DNA from: Planctomycetota bacterium
GTDB taxonomy: Bacteria > Planctomycetota > B15-G4 > SIAN01
DNA length: 64,000 nt
Assembly (NCBI GenBank): GCA_016795285.1
Contig: JAEUIC010000027.1
Location: 1 to 64,000 of the forward strand
Reading direction: 5' to 3'
Part shown: one piece after another, positions 44,569 through 52,628 of the stretch
Layout: the number at the start of each line of letters is the position of its first letter
Numbering within the stretch: position 1 is the first letter of the stretch
Made by a program: the position numbers and the translations under genes
The notes under the pieces: model-generated
Databases searched by the model: none
The model's input: only the letters and a program-made list of their open reading frames with translations
What the model was told of the DNA's origin: nothing

Positions 44569-46614
44569 CTACTTGCCGCCCGCGCCCGCTTCGCGCAGCT
44601 TGGCGACCATCGCCGCGACGCGCGCACGGTCGGCCGCCGCCGCCGCCGCCGGCGGCGAACCGGCCGGCAGCACGTCGATCAGCCGGACCAGCACCGCGTC
44701 GAGCTCGCCGAGCAGCGCCACGACCTTCGCCGCCGGCTCGCCCTGCTGCAGCTGCCGATCGACGCGCGCCGCGAGCCGCCGCTGCAGCAGCGCCAGCGCG
44801 TCGGGGTAGCGCGGATCGATCTCGAGCGCGCGCGCCAGCGCCGCCTCGGCGAGCGCCGCCGTCTTGCGCTCGGTCGCCGCGTGGCCGCGCGCCTCCTCGA
44901 GTTCGCCGGCAGCACGCGCCCGGCTCGCCTGCTCGCGGAGTTGCTTCGCGCGCGCTTCGGCGCAGCGGGCCAACTCCAGCTGCAGCCGCGCGCTGCCCGG
45001 ATCGAGCACGACCGCCTGCGCCAGCTCCGCCTCGGCCTCCGCGAACGACTCCGGCCCCTTCGCCATCAGCAGCGTCCCGAGCCGCCAGTGCATCGGCGCG
45101 CTGCGCGGCTCGTCGACGAGGATCGCGCGCAGCGCCGCGATCGCGGCGTCGAGCCCCTTCGGCAGCGCGGCGGCCAGCGTCTCGTGCATCCGCTCGTAGC
45201 TCGGCAGCCGTTCGTAGAGGTCGGGCAGCTCCGACCAGTCGGTCGGGAAGGCGCCCGCCGCGCCGCCGTCCGCCGCGTAGCCGAGCGACTCGAGGCGGCG
45301 CCGATCCTCGTCGGAGAGCGCGCCGCTGATCGACGACCAGTCGCTCTCCCGCGCGAGGTAGTCGTCGACGCGGCGGCGCAGCGCGGCGGCGCGCGGATCG
45401 TTCGGCGCGAAGCGGTTCTCGCGTTCGCGCGGATCGGCGGCGCGGTCGAAGAGCTCCTCGCGCGCCGAGCGCAGGTACTTCCACTCGTCCTGCAGCGCGC
45501 CGAACTGCGGCGCCCAGCCGAAGTTGAGCCAGCCGTACTGCGACTCGAGCAGCAGCGCCCGCTCGGGAGGCGCGAGCGTCGCGTCGGCGAGCCACGGCGC
45601 CAAGTCGAGGCCATCGAGCGGCGCCCCCGCCGCGCCGACCGCGAGCAGCGGCAGCAGCGTCGGCAGCAGGTCGACGTGGGAGATCGGCGTCGTCCGCACG
45701 CCCGGCGCGAGTTCGGGATGGCGCAAGAGCAGCGGCACCTGCACGGTCGGATCGAACAGGAAGAAGCCGTGCGCCGCCTCGTGCGCGTCATGGAGGCTCT
45801 CGCCGTGGTCGGCGGTGACGACGACGACGAGCTGCTCGAGGACCCCTTGCGCCTCGAGCCCGCGGAAGAGGCGGCCGAGCTGTTCGTCGAGCTCGCGCAG
45901 CTCCTGCTCGTAGTACGCCTTCTCGCTCCGGCGGCGATCGGCCGCGACTTCCGGCGCGAGGAGCGGCGGCCGCTGCGGCGCGTAGGGCAGGTGCGGGTCG
46001 TAGAAGTGGGCCCAGCAGAAGAGCGGGCGGCGATCGGGTCCGGCGGCGGCCGCGGCGGCGAACTCGGCCAGCACCTCATCGACGATCGGCGCCGCGGGCC
46101 GCTCCGCCTCGGCCGCCGGTGCATCGGGGCGCGAGAGCTCGCGGTCGGGGGCGCGGTAGCGCTCGAAGCCCTGCGCGAGGCCGAAGATCGGATCGAGGAC
46201 GAACGAGCCGACCGACGCCGCGGTCGCATAGCCCGCGTCGTGCAGCAGCTCCGCGAGCGTCACCGCTTCGTCGGGGAGGCGGAAGCCCGAGTTGTAGCGC
46301 ACGCCGTGGCGCGCCGGGTAGAGGCCGGTGAAGAGCGAGGCGTGCGCCGGCAAGGTGATCGGCGCGGTGGTGAACGCCTGATCGAAGCGGATCGCGCCGG
46401 CCGCGAAGGCGTCGAGCGCCGGCGTCGGCGACGGCGTGCGCCCGTAGCAGCCGAGGTAGTCGCGCCGCGTGGTGTCGAGGGTGATCACCAGCAGGTCGCG
46501 CGGGCGCGACGGCGCGCTCGGCCGCGGCGGCCGGAACACGTGCGCAAGGGCGATGGCGACCGGGAAGAGGAGGGCGGCGGCGCTCGCGAGCGGCCGCAGG
46601 GGGAACCGAACCAT
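44569..46614 (-). CDS. sulfatase-fold hydrolase with C-terminal TPR region
   Basis: A 681-residue alkaline-phosphatase-superfamily protein with an N-terminal membrane anchor (residues ~8-26). Metal-site motifs are LDTTRRDYLGCYG (Asp47) and TADHGESLHDAHEAAHG. The nucleophile position reads TTAPITLPAHASLFTG, with Thr87 where formylglycine-type sulfatases have Cys or Ser (C/S-x-P-x-R), so maturation by a formylglycine enzyme is not expected. This TLPAH form is common in sulfatase-TPR proteins of environmental bacteria. Residues after ~460 are helical with TPR character. The start at 46614 (MVRFPLRPL) places the anchor at the N-terminus. It lies 140 bp downstream of the SGNH-like gene; the substrate is unknown. 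Confidence 0.87.
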   Translation of the reverse strand: MVRFPLRPLASAAALLFPVAIALAHVFRPPRPSAPSRPRDLLVITLDTTRRDYLGCYGRTPSPTPALDAFAAGAIRFDQAFTTAPITLPAHASLFTGLYPARHGVRYNSGFRLPDEAVTLAELLHDAGYATAASVGSFVLDPIFGLAQGFERYRAPDRELSRPDAPAAEAERPAAPIVDEVLAEFAAAAAAGPDRRPLFCWAHFYDPHLPYAPQRPPLLAPEVAADRRRSEKAYYEQELRELDEQLGRLFRGLEAQGVLEQLVVVVTADHGESLHDAHEAAHGFFLFDPTVQVPLLLRHPELAPGVRTTPISHVDLLPTLLPLLAVGAAGAPLDGLDLAPWLADATLAPPERALLLESQYGWLNFGWAPQFGALQDEWKYLRSAREELFDRAADPRERENRFAPNDPRAAALRRRVDDYLARESDWSSISGALSDEDRRRLESLGYAADGGAAGAFPTDWSELPDLYERLPSYERMHETLAAALPKGLDAAIAALRAILVDEPRSAPMHWRLGTLLMAKGPESFAEAEAELAQAVVLDPGSARLQLELARCAEARAKQLREQASRARAAGELEEARGHAATERKTAALAEAALARALEIDPRYPDALALLQRRLAARVDRQLQQGEPAAKVVALLGELDAVLVRLIDVLPAGSPPAAAAAADRARVAAMVAKLREAGAGGK

Positions 46615-46754
46615 GCAGCGGGGGGACCGAAGCCTCGCAGCTCGGCGAGGGACGGCTGGCGTGGGCGCCAACCTAGCGCCGCGCCCGCGTCAGTCGAGGG
46701 ATCGCTCCTGCTACGAACCGGTCCGCGCGGCGCTCACCGCCTCGTCGGCGACGC

Positions 46755-48347
46755 TCACCGCTCCGACTCATCGGGCGGCGCGACGACGTAGAGCACCTCG
46801 CGCAGCCAGAACTCGGTCGGCGTCGCCAGCGCGAACTCGAGGCCGTCGTAGCCGATCGGCCCTTCGCTCGGCGGCGGCTCGAAGCTCCACTCGACGCGCT
46901 CGAAGCCGGGCCGACCGCTCGCCGGGCCGAGCAGCTGCGGCCGGCTGCGCGCGACCTCGAGCTGCCGCGCGACGCGCGCGCGCCGCTCGAGCTCGACGGT
47001 GCTGCCGGCGGGCAGTTCGCCGCGCACCACCAGCTCGCGCGCCAGCGCCGGGCGGCGCAGGACCAGCTCGAGGCAACCGTCGGCCGCGACGCGCCCCCCC
47101 TCCGCAACGCCCGCCAGGATCCCGAGCGGCAGCGCGCCCGGCGCGACGAGGAGATGGGAGTCGACCGCGCGCTCGACGAGGCGGATCGCCGACTCCTCGA
47201 GGCCGCCGCGCGAGAAGTGGGACTGCTCGATCGCGTCGGCGCGCTCGATCACGGCGGCGGGCGCGGCGGCGGCGGTCGGCAGCAGGCCGCGCTTGCTGAG
47301 CGTCGCCCACAGCGCGTCGGCGACCTGCGCATGGACCAGCGCAGCGGGCCGCGGGCCGCCGGGGAGCGCGTGGCGCAGCTCGGCATCGAGCTCGAAGGGC
47401 GGCGCGTGGACGATCGCATGGCCGAGCGCCTCGGCCACCTGCACCAGCGCGAGGCTCGGGAGCGTCGGGCCGGTGACCAGCACGATCGCCGTCCGTTGCG
47501 CGTCGCGCAGCTCGGTGAAGAGGCGGCTCCACTGCTCGCGAGCGGCGGCGCGCGCCAGCGAGCGGCGCAAGCCGTGCACCTCGGCCAGCACGCCGCGCGC
47601 GAAGCGGCGCTGCTCGGCCGTCGGCTCGCCGCCGTGGAACGCGGCGGTGAGGCGATCGATGCGTTGGCGCATCGCCGAGGAGGCGCGGCCGGTGAAGCCG
47701 TCGCGCTGCACGAGGTCGACGATGGCCGCTTCGTCGCGCTTGCGGGCGCGCCGCAACTGGAAGAGCTCCCACGCGTCGACCACGCGCAGCGCACCGAAGT
47801 CGAAGGGGGGCGGCGGCGGGTCGGGCGCCGCGATGGCGAAGAGCGGCGCGTCGCCGCCGTAGACGCTGCCATCGATCTCGAGGATGACCACGTCGGGGCC
47901 GACCGGGTGGCGCACCACGCTGTCGGGCGGCCCGCCGTCGGCGGCGCTGGCTCCGTTGGCGCGCGGCAGCGCCAGCACGCGGCGCAGCTCCGCCTCGCGG
48001 TCCGCCACCGCCAGCGCCACGACGTCGCTGAAGCCGCCGGCGCGCGCCCGCTTCTCGAGCCGCTCGGGGTAGCGCTCCGCCAGCGCCAGGCCGGGTGCCG
48101 CGGTGAACTCGCCGCCGACGATCACGATCGGGTGGGCGAGCGGCCGCGCGAGCCGCTCGGTCGCGCGCGCCCGCTGCCCGGCGCCGTCGGTCACGTAGCG
48201 CACGCCACCGCAGAGCCCGTCGCGCTCCGCCTCGTTCCAGGCGGTCGGCGCGACCGTCGCGCCGGGCAGCACCACGCGGACCGCGACCTCGGCCGCCAGC
48301 AGCAAGAAGAGCAGCAGGAAGAGCCGTCCCAGTGCGGTCCGTTTCAT
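46755..48347 (-). CDS. membrane-anchored SGNH-like protein lacking the catalytic serine motif
   Basis: A 530-residue protein with an N-terminal anchor (RLFLLLFLLLAAEVAVRVVL). The segment PIVIVGGEFTAAPGLALAER (continuing YPERLEK) matches block I of SGNH/GDSL proteins (xVxGDSFTxGxGLxxxxxYPxxLE), but the GDS is replaced by GGE, with Glu80 at the nucleophile place. The later segment DVVILEIDGSV corresponds to the GxND block, also altered. Near residue 405, EQSHFSRGGLEESAIRLVE resembles the last block, with the His kept. It is therefore probably an inactive member or a binding protein. The C-terminal ~110 residues are beta-rich. The ATG at 48347 is chosen; one four codons upstream is possible. Confidence 0.7.
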   Translation of the reverse strand: MKRTALGRLFLLLFLLLAAEVAVRVVLPGATVAPTAWNEAERDGLCGGVRYVTDGAGQRARATERLARPLAHPIVIVGGEFTAAPGLALAERYPERLEKRARAGGFSDVVALAVADREAELRRVLALPRANGASAADGGPPDSVVRHPVGPDVVILEIDGSVYGGDAPLFAIAAPDPPPPPFDFGALRVVDAWELFQLRRARKRDEAAIVDLVQRDGFTGRASSAMRQRIDRLTAAFHGGEPTAEQRRFARGVLAEVHGLRRSLARAAAREQWSRLFTELRDAQRTAIVLVTGPTLPSLALVQVAEALGHAIVHAPPFELDAELRHALPGGPRPAALVHAQVADALWATLSKRGLLPTAAAAPAAVIERADAIEQSHFSRGGLEESAIRLVERAVDSHLLVAPGALPLGILAGVAEGGRVAADGCLELVLRRPALARELVVRGELPAGSTVELERRARVARQLEVARSRPQLLGPASGRPGFERVEWSFEPPPSEGPIGYDGLEFALATPTEFWLREVLYVVAPPDESER

Positions 48348-48466
48348 GGCCGGCACCATAGCCGTGGAACGATGGCGCGCCCGCGCACGGCGCCTTCGTA
48401 GAGTGCCGCGCCGATCGCGCCGCGAACCCCCGCACGACCGCGGGTGGCGCTTCGAAGGAGCCTGCG

Positions 48467-51400
48467 ATGGTCGCATTCGACTGGACGCTGTCGCTTGCCG
48501 CGTGGTTCGCCGCCGTGCAGGAGCCGCCCGCAGCACCGCCCGCAGCACCGCCGGAGGCGCCGCCGGCCGCGCCCGCCGCTGCGCCGCAAGAGCCGCCTGC
48601 GCCGATCGAGGCGACCTGGGGCAGCGCGCTCTTCGACGACGTCGCGTGGCGCCCGCTCGGGCCGATCAACATGGGCGGCCGCATCACCGACCTCGCCGTC
48701 GATCCGCGCCGCAAGAGCACGTGGTACATCGCGGCAGCGAGCGGCGGCCTCTGGAAGACGGTGAACGCGGGCACCACCTTCGAGCCGCTCTTCGAGGGCG
48801 GTCCGACCGCGTCGATCGGCGACGTCACCATCGCGCCGTCCGACTCGTCGATCGTCTGGCTCGGCACCGGCGAAGCGAACCCGCGCAACTCGGTGATCCC
48901 GGGCGCCGGCGTCTTCCAGTCGACCGACGGCGGCAAGAGCTTCGCCTTCATGGGGCTCGCCGACAGCCGCGCGATCGGCCGCATCGCGATCCACCCGACC
49001 GACCCGAACGTCCTCTTCGTCGCCGCCATGGGCCACACCTGGGGCGACAACGACGAGCGCGGCCTCTACCGCACGCGCGACGGCGGCGCGACGTGGGAGC
49101 GCGTCCTCTTCGTCGACGCGGCGACCGGCTGCATCGACGTCGCCATCGATCCGCTCGATCCGTCGATCGTCCACGCGGCGACCTGGCAGCGGCGGCGCGA
49201 CGAGTTCGACGGCGGCGATCCGATCGTGCAGTTCGGGCCGGGCGGCGCCCTCTGGCGCTCGATCGACGGCGGCACGACGTTCACGCGCAGCAGCGCCGGG
49301 CTGCCGACGGTGCAGCTCGGGCGCGTCGGCTTCGACCTCTTCGCGGCCGATCCGCAGATCCTCTACGCGACGGTGCAGACCGAGCTCACCGGCAAGGTCG
49401 CGCCGGGCCAGGCGCCCGGCGAGTCGGGGCCGGCGTGGCTCGGCGTGCGCGGCGAGGCGAGCGCCGACGGCTACGTGCTGAGCGAGGCGATCGAGGGCGG
49501 GCCGGCAGCGGCAGCGGGGCTCTTGAAGGGCGACGTGCTGCAGAAGATCGGCGACGCGGAGATCCGCACCTTCGAGGAGCTGCGCATCGCGCTCGACGCG
49601 CGCAACGCGGGCGACGAGGCCGCCATCGTGGTGCGCCGCGAGGGCAACCTGCAGACGCTCCAGGTGAAGTTCGGGCGGCGGCCCGGCACCACCGGCGACT
49701 TCGGCGGCGAGCAGGGCGGCCAGACGGCGAACGCGCAGGAGCGGCAGGGCAGCGGCGGCTTCGAGACCGGCGGCATCTTCCGCAGCGACGATCGCGGCGC
49801 GACGTGGCGGCGGGTCAACTCGCTCAACCCGCGCCCCTTCTACTACTCGCAGATCCGCGTCGACCCGCGCGATGCGGCGAAGGTCTGGGTGCTCGGCATC
49901 TCGGTGCACGTGTCGCGCGATGGCGGCGCGACGTTCGACAGCCAGGGCGCCGCCGACGCGCATCCCGACCACCACGCGATGTGGATCGATCCGAGCGACG
50001 GCGACCACGTGCTGCTCGGCAACGACGGCGGCCTCTACGAGACGTTCGACGACGGCAAGCACTGGGAGATGAACGAGAAGCTGCCGATCGGGCAGTTCTA
50101 CAACGTCGCCGTCGGCATGGACCGCCCCTACTCGGTGGCGGGCGGACTGCAGGACAACGGCAGCTGGGTCGGGCCGAGCGCGACGCGCCGCCGCCAGGGG
50201 ATCCCGAGCGACGCGTGGATCTACGTGAACGGCGGCGACGGCTTCCAGTGCGCGATCGACCCCGAGGACGCGTCGCTCGTCTACGCGGAGAGCCAGAACG
50301 GCGTGCTGGCGCGCTTCGATCGCGACAGCGGCGCGCGCGCCGACATCCGGCCGCCCGGCAAGCGCTTCTGCTGGAACACGCCGTTCCTGCTGTCGCCGTG
50401 GAACTCGCGCACGCTCTGGTGCGCCGGCGAGCGGTTGTTCAAGTCGGTGAACCGCGGCGACGACTGGGTCGCGGTGAGCCCCGAGCTGTCGCGCACGCCG
50501 CAGGGCAGCGCCACCGCCGTCGACGAGTCGCCGCGCGTCGCCGACGTGGTGGCGGTCGGCACGGATGACGGCGCGCTCTGGTTGACGCGCGACGGCGGTC
50601 GGACCTGGGAGAGCCTCGTCGAGCGGCTGCCGGGCGTCCCCGGCCCGCGCTACGTCGCCGAGCTGCTCTTCTCCCGCCACGACGCCGAGACGCTCTTCGT
50701 GGTGCTGGACGGCCGACGCAGCGACGACTGCGAGCCGTGGCTCTTCCGCAGCCGCGACTTCGGGCGCACCTTCACCCGCATCGGCGCCGGCCTCCCCGCG
50801 CAGAACCTCCACGCGCTGGCAGAGTCGCCGCGTCGCCGCGGCATCCTCTTCGCCGGCAGCTCGGTCGGCTGCCACTACTCGATCGACGACGGCGACACCT
50901 TCGTGGCATTCGACGGGCGGCTGCCGACGGTGCCCGTGTTCGACCTCGTCGTCCACCCGCGCGAGCGCGAGCTGGTCGCCGCGACCCACGGCCGCGGCAT
51001 CTGGATCGCCGACATCGCGCCGCTCGAGCAACTGAGCAAGGACGTGGTGGCGGCGGAGCTCGAGCTGCTGACGCCGCGCACGGTGACGCTCGCGCCGCGG
51101 CTGCCCGGTTCGAACAGCTACGCGGCGCCGCGATTCCACGGCGAGAACCCGCGCGACGGCGTCGAGTTCTGGTGGTGGCGCAAGAGCGGCAGCGACGCGA
51201 ACGTCGCGCTGCAGGTGAAGAACGTGGCGGGCGGCACCATCGCGCGCCTCACCGGTTCGGGCGCGCCGGGCCTGCAGGTGGTGCGCTGGAACCTCGCGCT
51301 CGACGTCGACGCGCCGGGCGTGCCGTCGATGCGCGATCGGCGGCTGAAGCCGGGCGAGTACCTGGTGGTGATCGAGGCGGACGGCAAGAGCGACAGCGCG

Positions 51401-51469
51401 ACGCTGCGCGTCGAGGAGGAGGCGGCGGCGGGCGGTGGCGCGCTGATCGGCGGGCAAGACGTGCGATGA
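48467..51469 (+). CDS. sortilin/VPS10-like beta-propeller protein with inserted PDZ domain
   Basis: A 1,000-residue exported protein with AAGGAG before the ATG. After a signal segment and a Pro/Ala-rich linker, blades of a BNR/sortilin-type propeller are evident (GGLWKTVNAGTTFE, GVFQSTDGGKSFAF, GLYRTRDGGATWER, ALWRSIDGGTTFTR). At about residues 322-403 a PDZ domain interrupts the propeller (AWLGVRGEASADGYVLSEAI, GLLKGDVLQKIGDAEI), after which the blades resume (GIFRSDDRGATWRR). Similar proteins are annotated as glycosyl hydrolase or VPS10-domain proteins without proven activity. A C-terminal Ig-like domain (about 900-980, LKPGEYLVVIEADGKS) ends the protein. Its stop overlaps the next ATG, indicating coupling with the HAD gene. 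Confidence 0.9.
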   Translation: MVAFDWTLSLAAWFAAVQEPPAAPPAAPPEAPPAAPAAAPQEPPAPIEATWGSALFDDVAWRPLGPINMGGRITDLAVDPRRKSTWYIAAASGGLWKTVNAGTTFEPLFEGGPTASIGDVTIAPSDSSIVWLGTGEANPRNSVIPGAGVFQSTDGGKSFAFMGLADSRAIGRIAIHPTDPNVLFVAAMGHTWGDNDERGLYRTRDGGATWERVLFVDAATGCIDVAIDPLDPSIVHAATWQRRRDEFDGGDPIVQFGPGGALWRSIDGGTTFTRSSAGLPTVQLGRVGFDLFAADPQILYATVQTELTGKVAPGQAPGESGPAWLGVRGEASADGYVLSEAIEGGPAAAAGLLKGDVLQKIGDAEIRTFEELRIALDARNAGDEAAIVVRREGNLQTLQVKFGRRPGTTGDFGGEQGGQTANAQERQGSGGFETGGIFRSDDRGATWRRVNSLNPRPFYYSQIRVDPRDAAKVWVLGISVHVSRDGGATFDSQGAADAHPDHHAMWIDPSDGDHVLLGNDGGLYETFDDGKHWEMNEKLPIGQFYNVAVGMDRPYSVAGGLQDNGSWVGPSATRRRQGIPSDAWIYVNGGDGFQCAIDPEDASLVYAESQNGVLARFDRDSGARADIRPPGKRFCWNTPFLLSPWNSRTLWCAGERLFKSVNRGDDWVAVSPELSRTPQGSATAVDESPRVADVVAVGTDDGALWLTRDGGRTWESLVERLPGVPGPRYVAELLFSRHDAETLFVVLDGRRSDDCEPWLFRSRDFGRTFTRIGAGLPAQNLHALAESPRRRGILFAGSSVGCHYSIDDGDTFVAFDGRLPTVPVFDLVVHPRERELVAATHGRGIWIADIAPLEQLSKDVVAAELELLTPRTVTLAPRLPGSNSYAAPRFHGENPRDGVEFWWWRKSGSDANVALQVKNVAGGTIARLTGSGAPGLQVVRWNLALDVDAPGVPSMRDRRLKPGEYLVVIEADGKSDSATLRVEEEAAAGGGALIGGQDVR

Positions 51470-52128
51470 GCGTCCGCTTCCGCGCTGTCCTCTTCGACCT
51501 CGACGGGACGCTGGCCGACACGCTGCCGACCATCGCCGGCGTCGCCAACTTCGCGCTGCGCCAGCTCGGCCTCCCCGAGCATCCGCTCGCCGCCTTCAAC
51601 CACTTCGTCGGCGATGGCCTCGCGAAGCTCGCCGAGCGGGTGCTGCCGGCCGGCGAGGCGGCGCGCCACCCCGAGCTGCTGGCGGCGATGCGCGCGCGCT
51701 ACGCCGACCACTTCCTCGATGACGCGCGCCTCTACGACGGCATCGAGGAGCTGCTGGCGGCGCTGGCGCAGCGCGGCGTGCCGCTCGGCGTGCTGTCGAA
51801 CAAGCCCGATGCGCTGACGCAGCAGACGGTGGCGGGGCTCGGACTTGCGCCGCGCTTCCGCTCGATCCGCGGCCAGCGCGAGGGCGTGCCGCACAAGCCC
51901 GACCCGACCGCCGCGCTCGAGATCGCGCGCGAGCTGTCGGTGGCGCCCGCCGAGCTGCTCTACGTCGGCGACACCGCGACCGACATGGAGACGGCGCGCC
52001 GCGCCGGCTTCGCGCCGCTCGGCGTGCTGTGGGGCTTCCGCGACCGCGCGGAGCTCTTGGGCGCCGGCGCGCGCTGGCTCGCCGCCCACCCGCGCGACGT
52101 GCTGGCGCGCTTCGACGCCGGCGGCTAG
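51466..52128 (+). CDS. gph: HAD hydrolase, phosphoglycolate phosphatase-like
   Basis: A 220-residue HAD phosphatase. FRAVLFDLDGTLADT (motif I), LGVLSNKPD (motif II), HKPDPTAALE (motif III Lys) and LYVGDTATDMETARRAG (motif IV), with a helical cap at residues ~20-80, match the Gph subfamily, which removes 2-phosphoglycolate from DNA-repair or oxygenation side reactions. Related members act on other sugar phosphates, so the symbol is tentative. The ATG overlaps the stop of the propeller gene (ATGA); the two functions are not obviously linked. A paralogous HAD protein lies at 37696. Confidence 0.88.
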   Translation: MSVRFRAVLFDLDGTLADTLPTIAGVANFALRQLGLPEHPLAAFNHFVGDGLAKLAERVLPAGEAARHPELLAAMRARYADHFLDDARLYDGIEELLAALAQRGVPLGVLSNKPDALTQQTVAGLGLAPRFRSIRGQREGVPHKPDPTAALEIARELSVAPAELLYVGDTATDMETARRAGFAPLGVLWGFRDRAELLGAGARWLAAHPRDVLARFDAGG

Positions 52129-52173
52129 CGAGCCGGTTCGAGCGGCTCCGAAGAGGCGAGGGCGAACCGGTCG

Positions 52174-52428
52174 ATGGGCTATCCGAGCGAGATCCCGAAC
52201 GCGATCCCGCCGCAGCGCGAGCCGCCGACGCGCGGCGCGCTCGAGCGGCTGATCGATCTGCTGCTCGCGCCCTGGCGCGCCTGGCGCCGCTCGCGCCGCC
52301 GCCACCGCGCCGATGCGCCGGGACAGTTCGGCCAGGGCGTCGACCCGCGCCTCCCGCCGCTCACCGCGAAGGACCGCGCGAGGCTCGACGTCGACGCGCT
52401 GGCGCAGGAGCTCGAGCGGCGCAGCTGA
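52174..52428 (+). CDS. small basic hypothetical protein
   Basis: An 84-residue unrecognised protein. It has a Pro-rich N-terminus (MGYPSEIPNAIPPQREPPTR), an amphipathic basic helix (LERLIDLLLAPWRAWRRSRRR) and an acidic/basic C-terminal helix (LDVDALAQELERRS). GC3 is as high as in neighbouring genes, and it lies 45 bp after the HAD gene on the same strand, which supports it as real. GAGGG occurs ~12 bases before the ATG. The middle helix could associate with a membrane surface or nucleic acid; this is conjecture. Confidence 0.5.
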   Translation: MGYPSEIPNAIPPQREPPTRGALERLIDLLLAPWRAWRRSRRRHRADAPGQFGQGVDPRLPPLTAKDRARLDVDALAQELERRS

Positions 52429-52486
52429 GGGGCGGCGCAGCGAGGTGCCGCAGAGATCTCCCCTCGGCGATCGGCGAACGCCAGTC

Positions 52487-52628
52487 GGCGCGACTCGTCA
52501 CGAACTCGCGATCGGTGACGAGTCGCGCCAACTGCGCAGCCTCGTCGCGACAGCCGGTGGTCGGCGCGATGCCCGGCGCAGCCGCTCTCCCTGTCGCACG
52601 CCCCCTTGGACCGCAGGAACCCACGACC
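52487..52628 (+). repeat. duplicated leader, copy 1 (upstream of the 52629 gene)
   Basis: The bases before the ATG at 52629 are closely similar to those before the ATG at 56667, with long identical blocks such as CGACTCGTCACGA, GCGATCGG, GCCAACTGCGC, TCGCGACAG and GGTCGGCGCGATGCCCGGCG, ending in CCACGACCATGTCC. The similarity continues into the first codons (CTCGCCGC...GGCGCCAGCGCC). Copy 1 alone contains a perfect 15-bp inverted repeat, GGCGCGACTCGTCAC (52487-52501) and GTGACGAGTCGCGCC (52515-52529). It probably contains promoter and translation signals. Confidence 0.7.
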
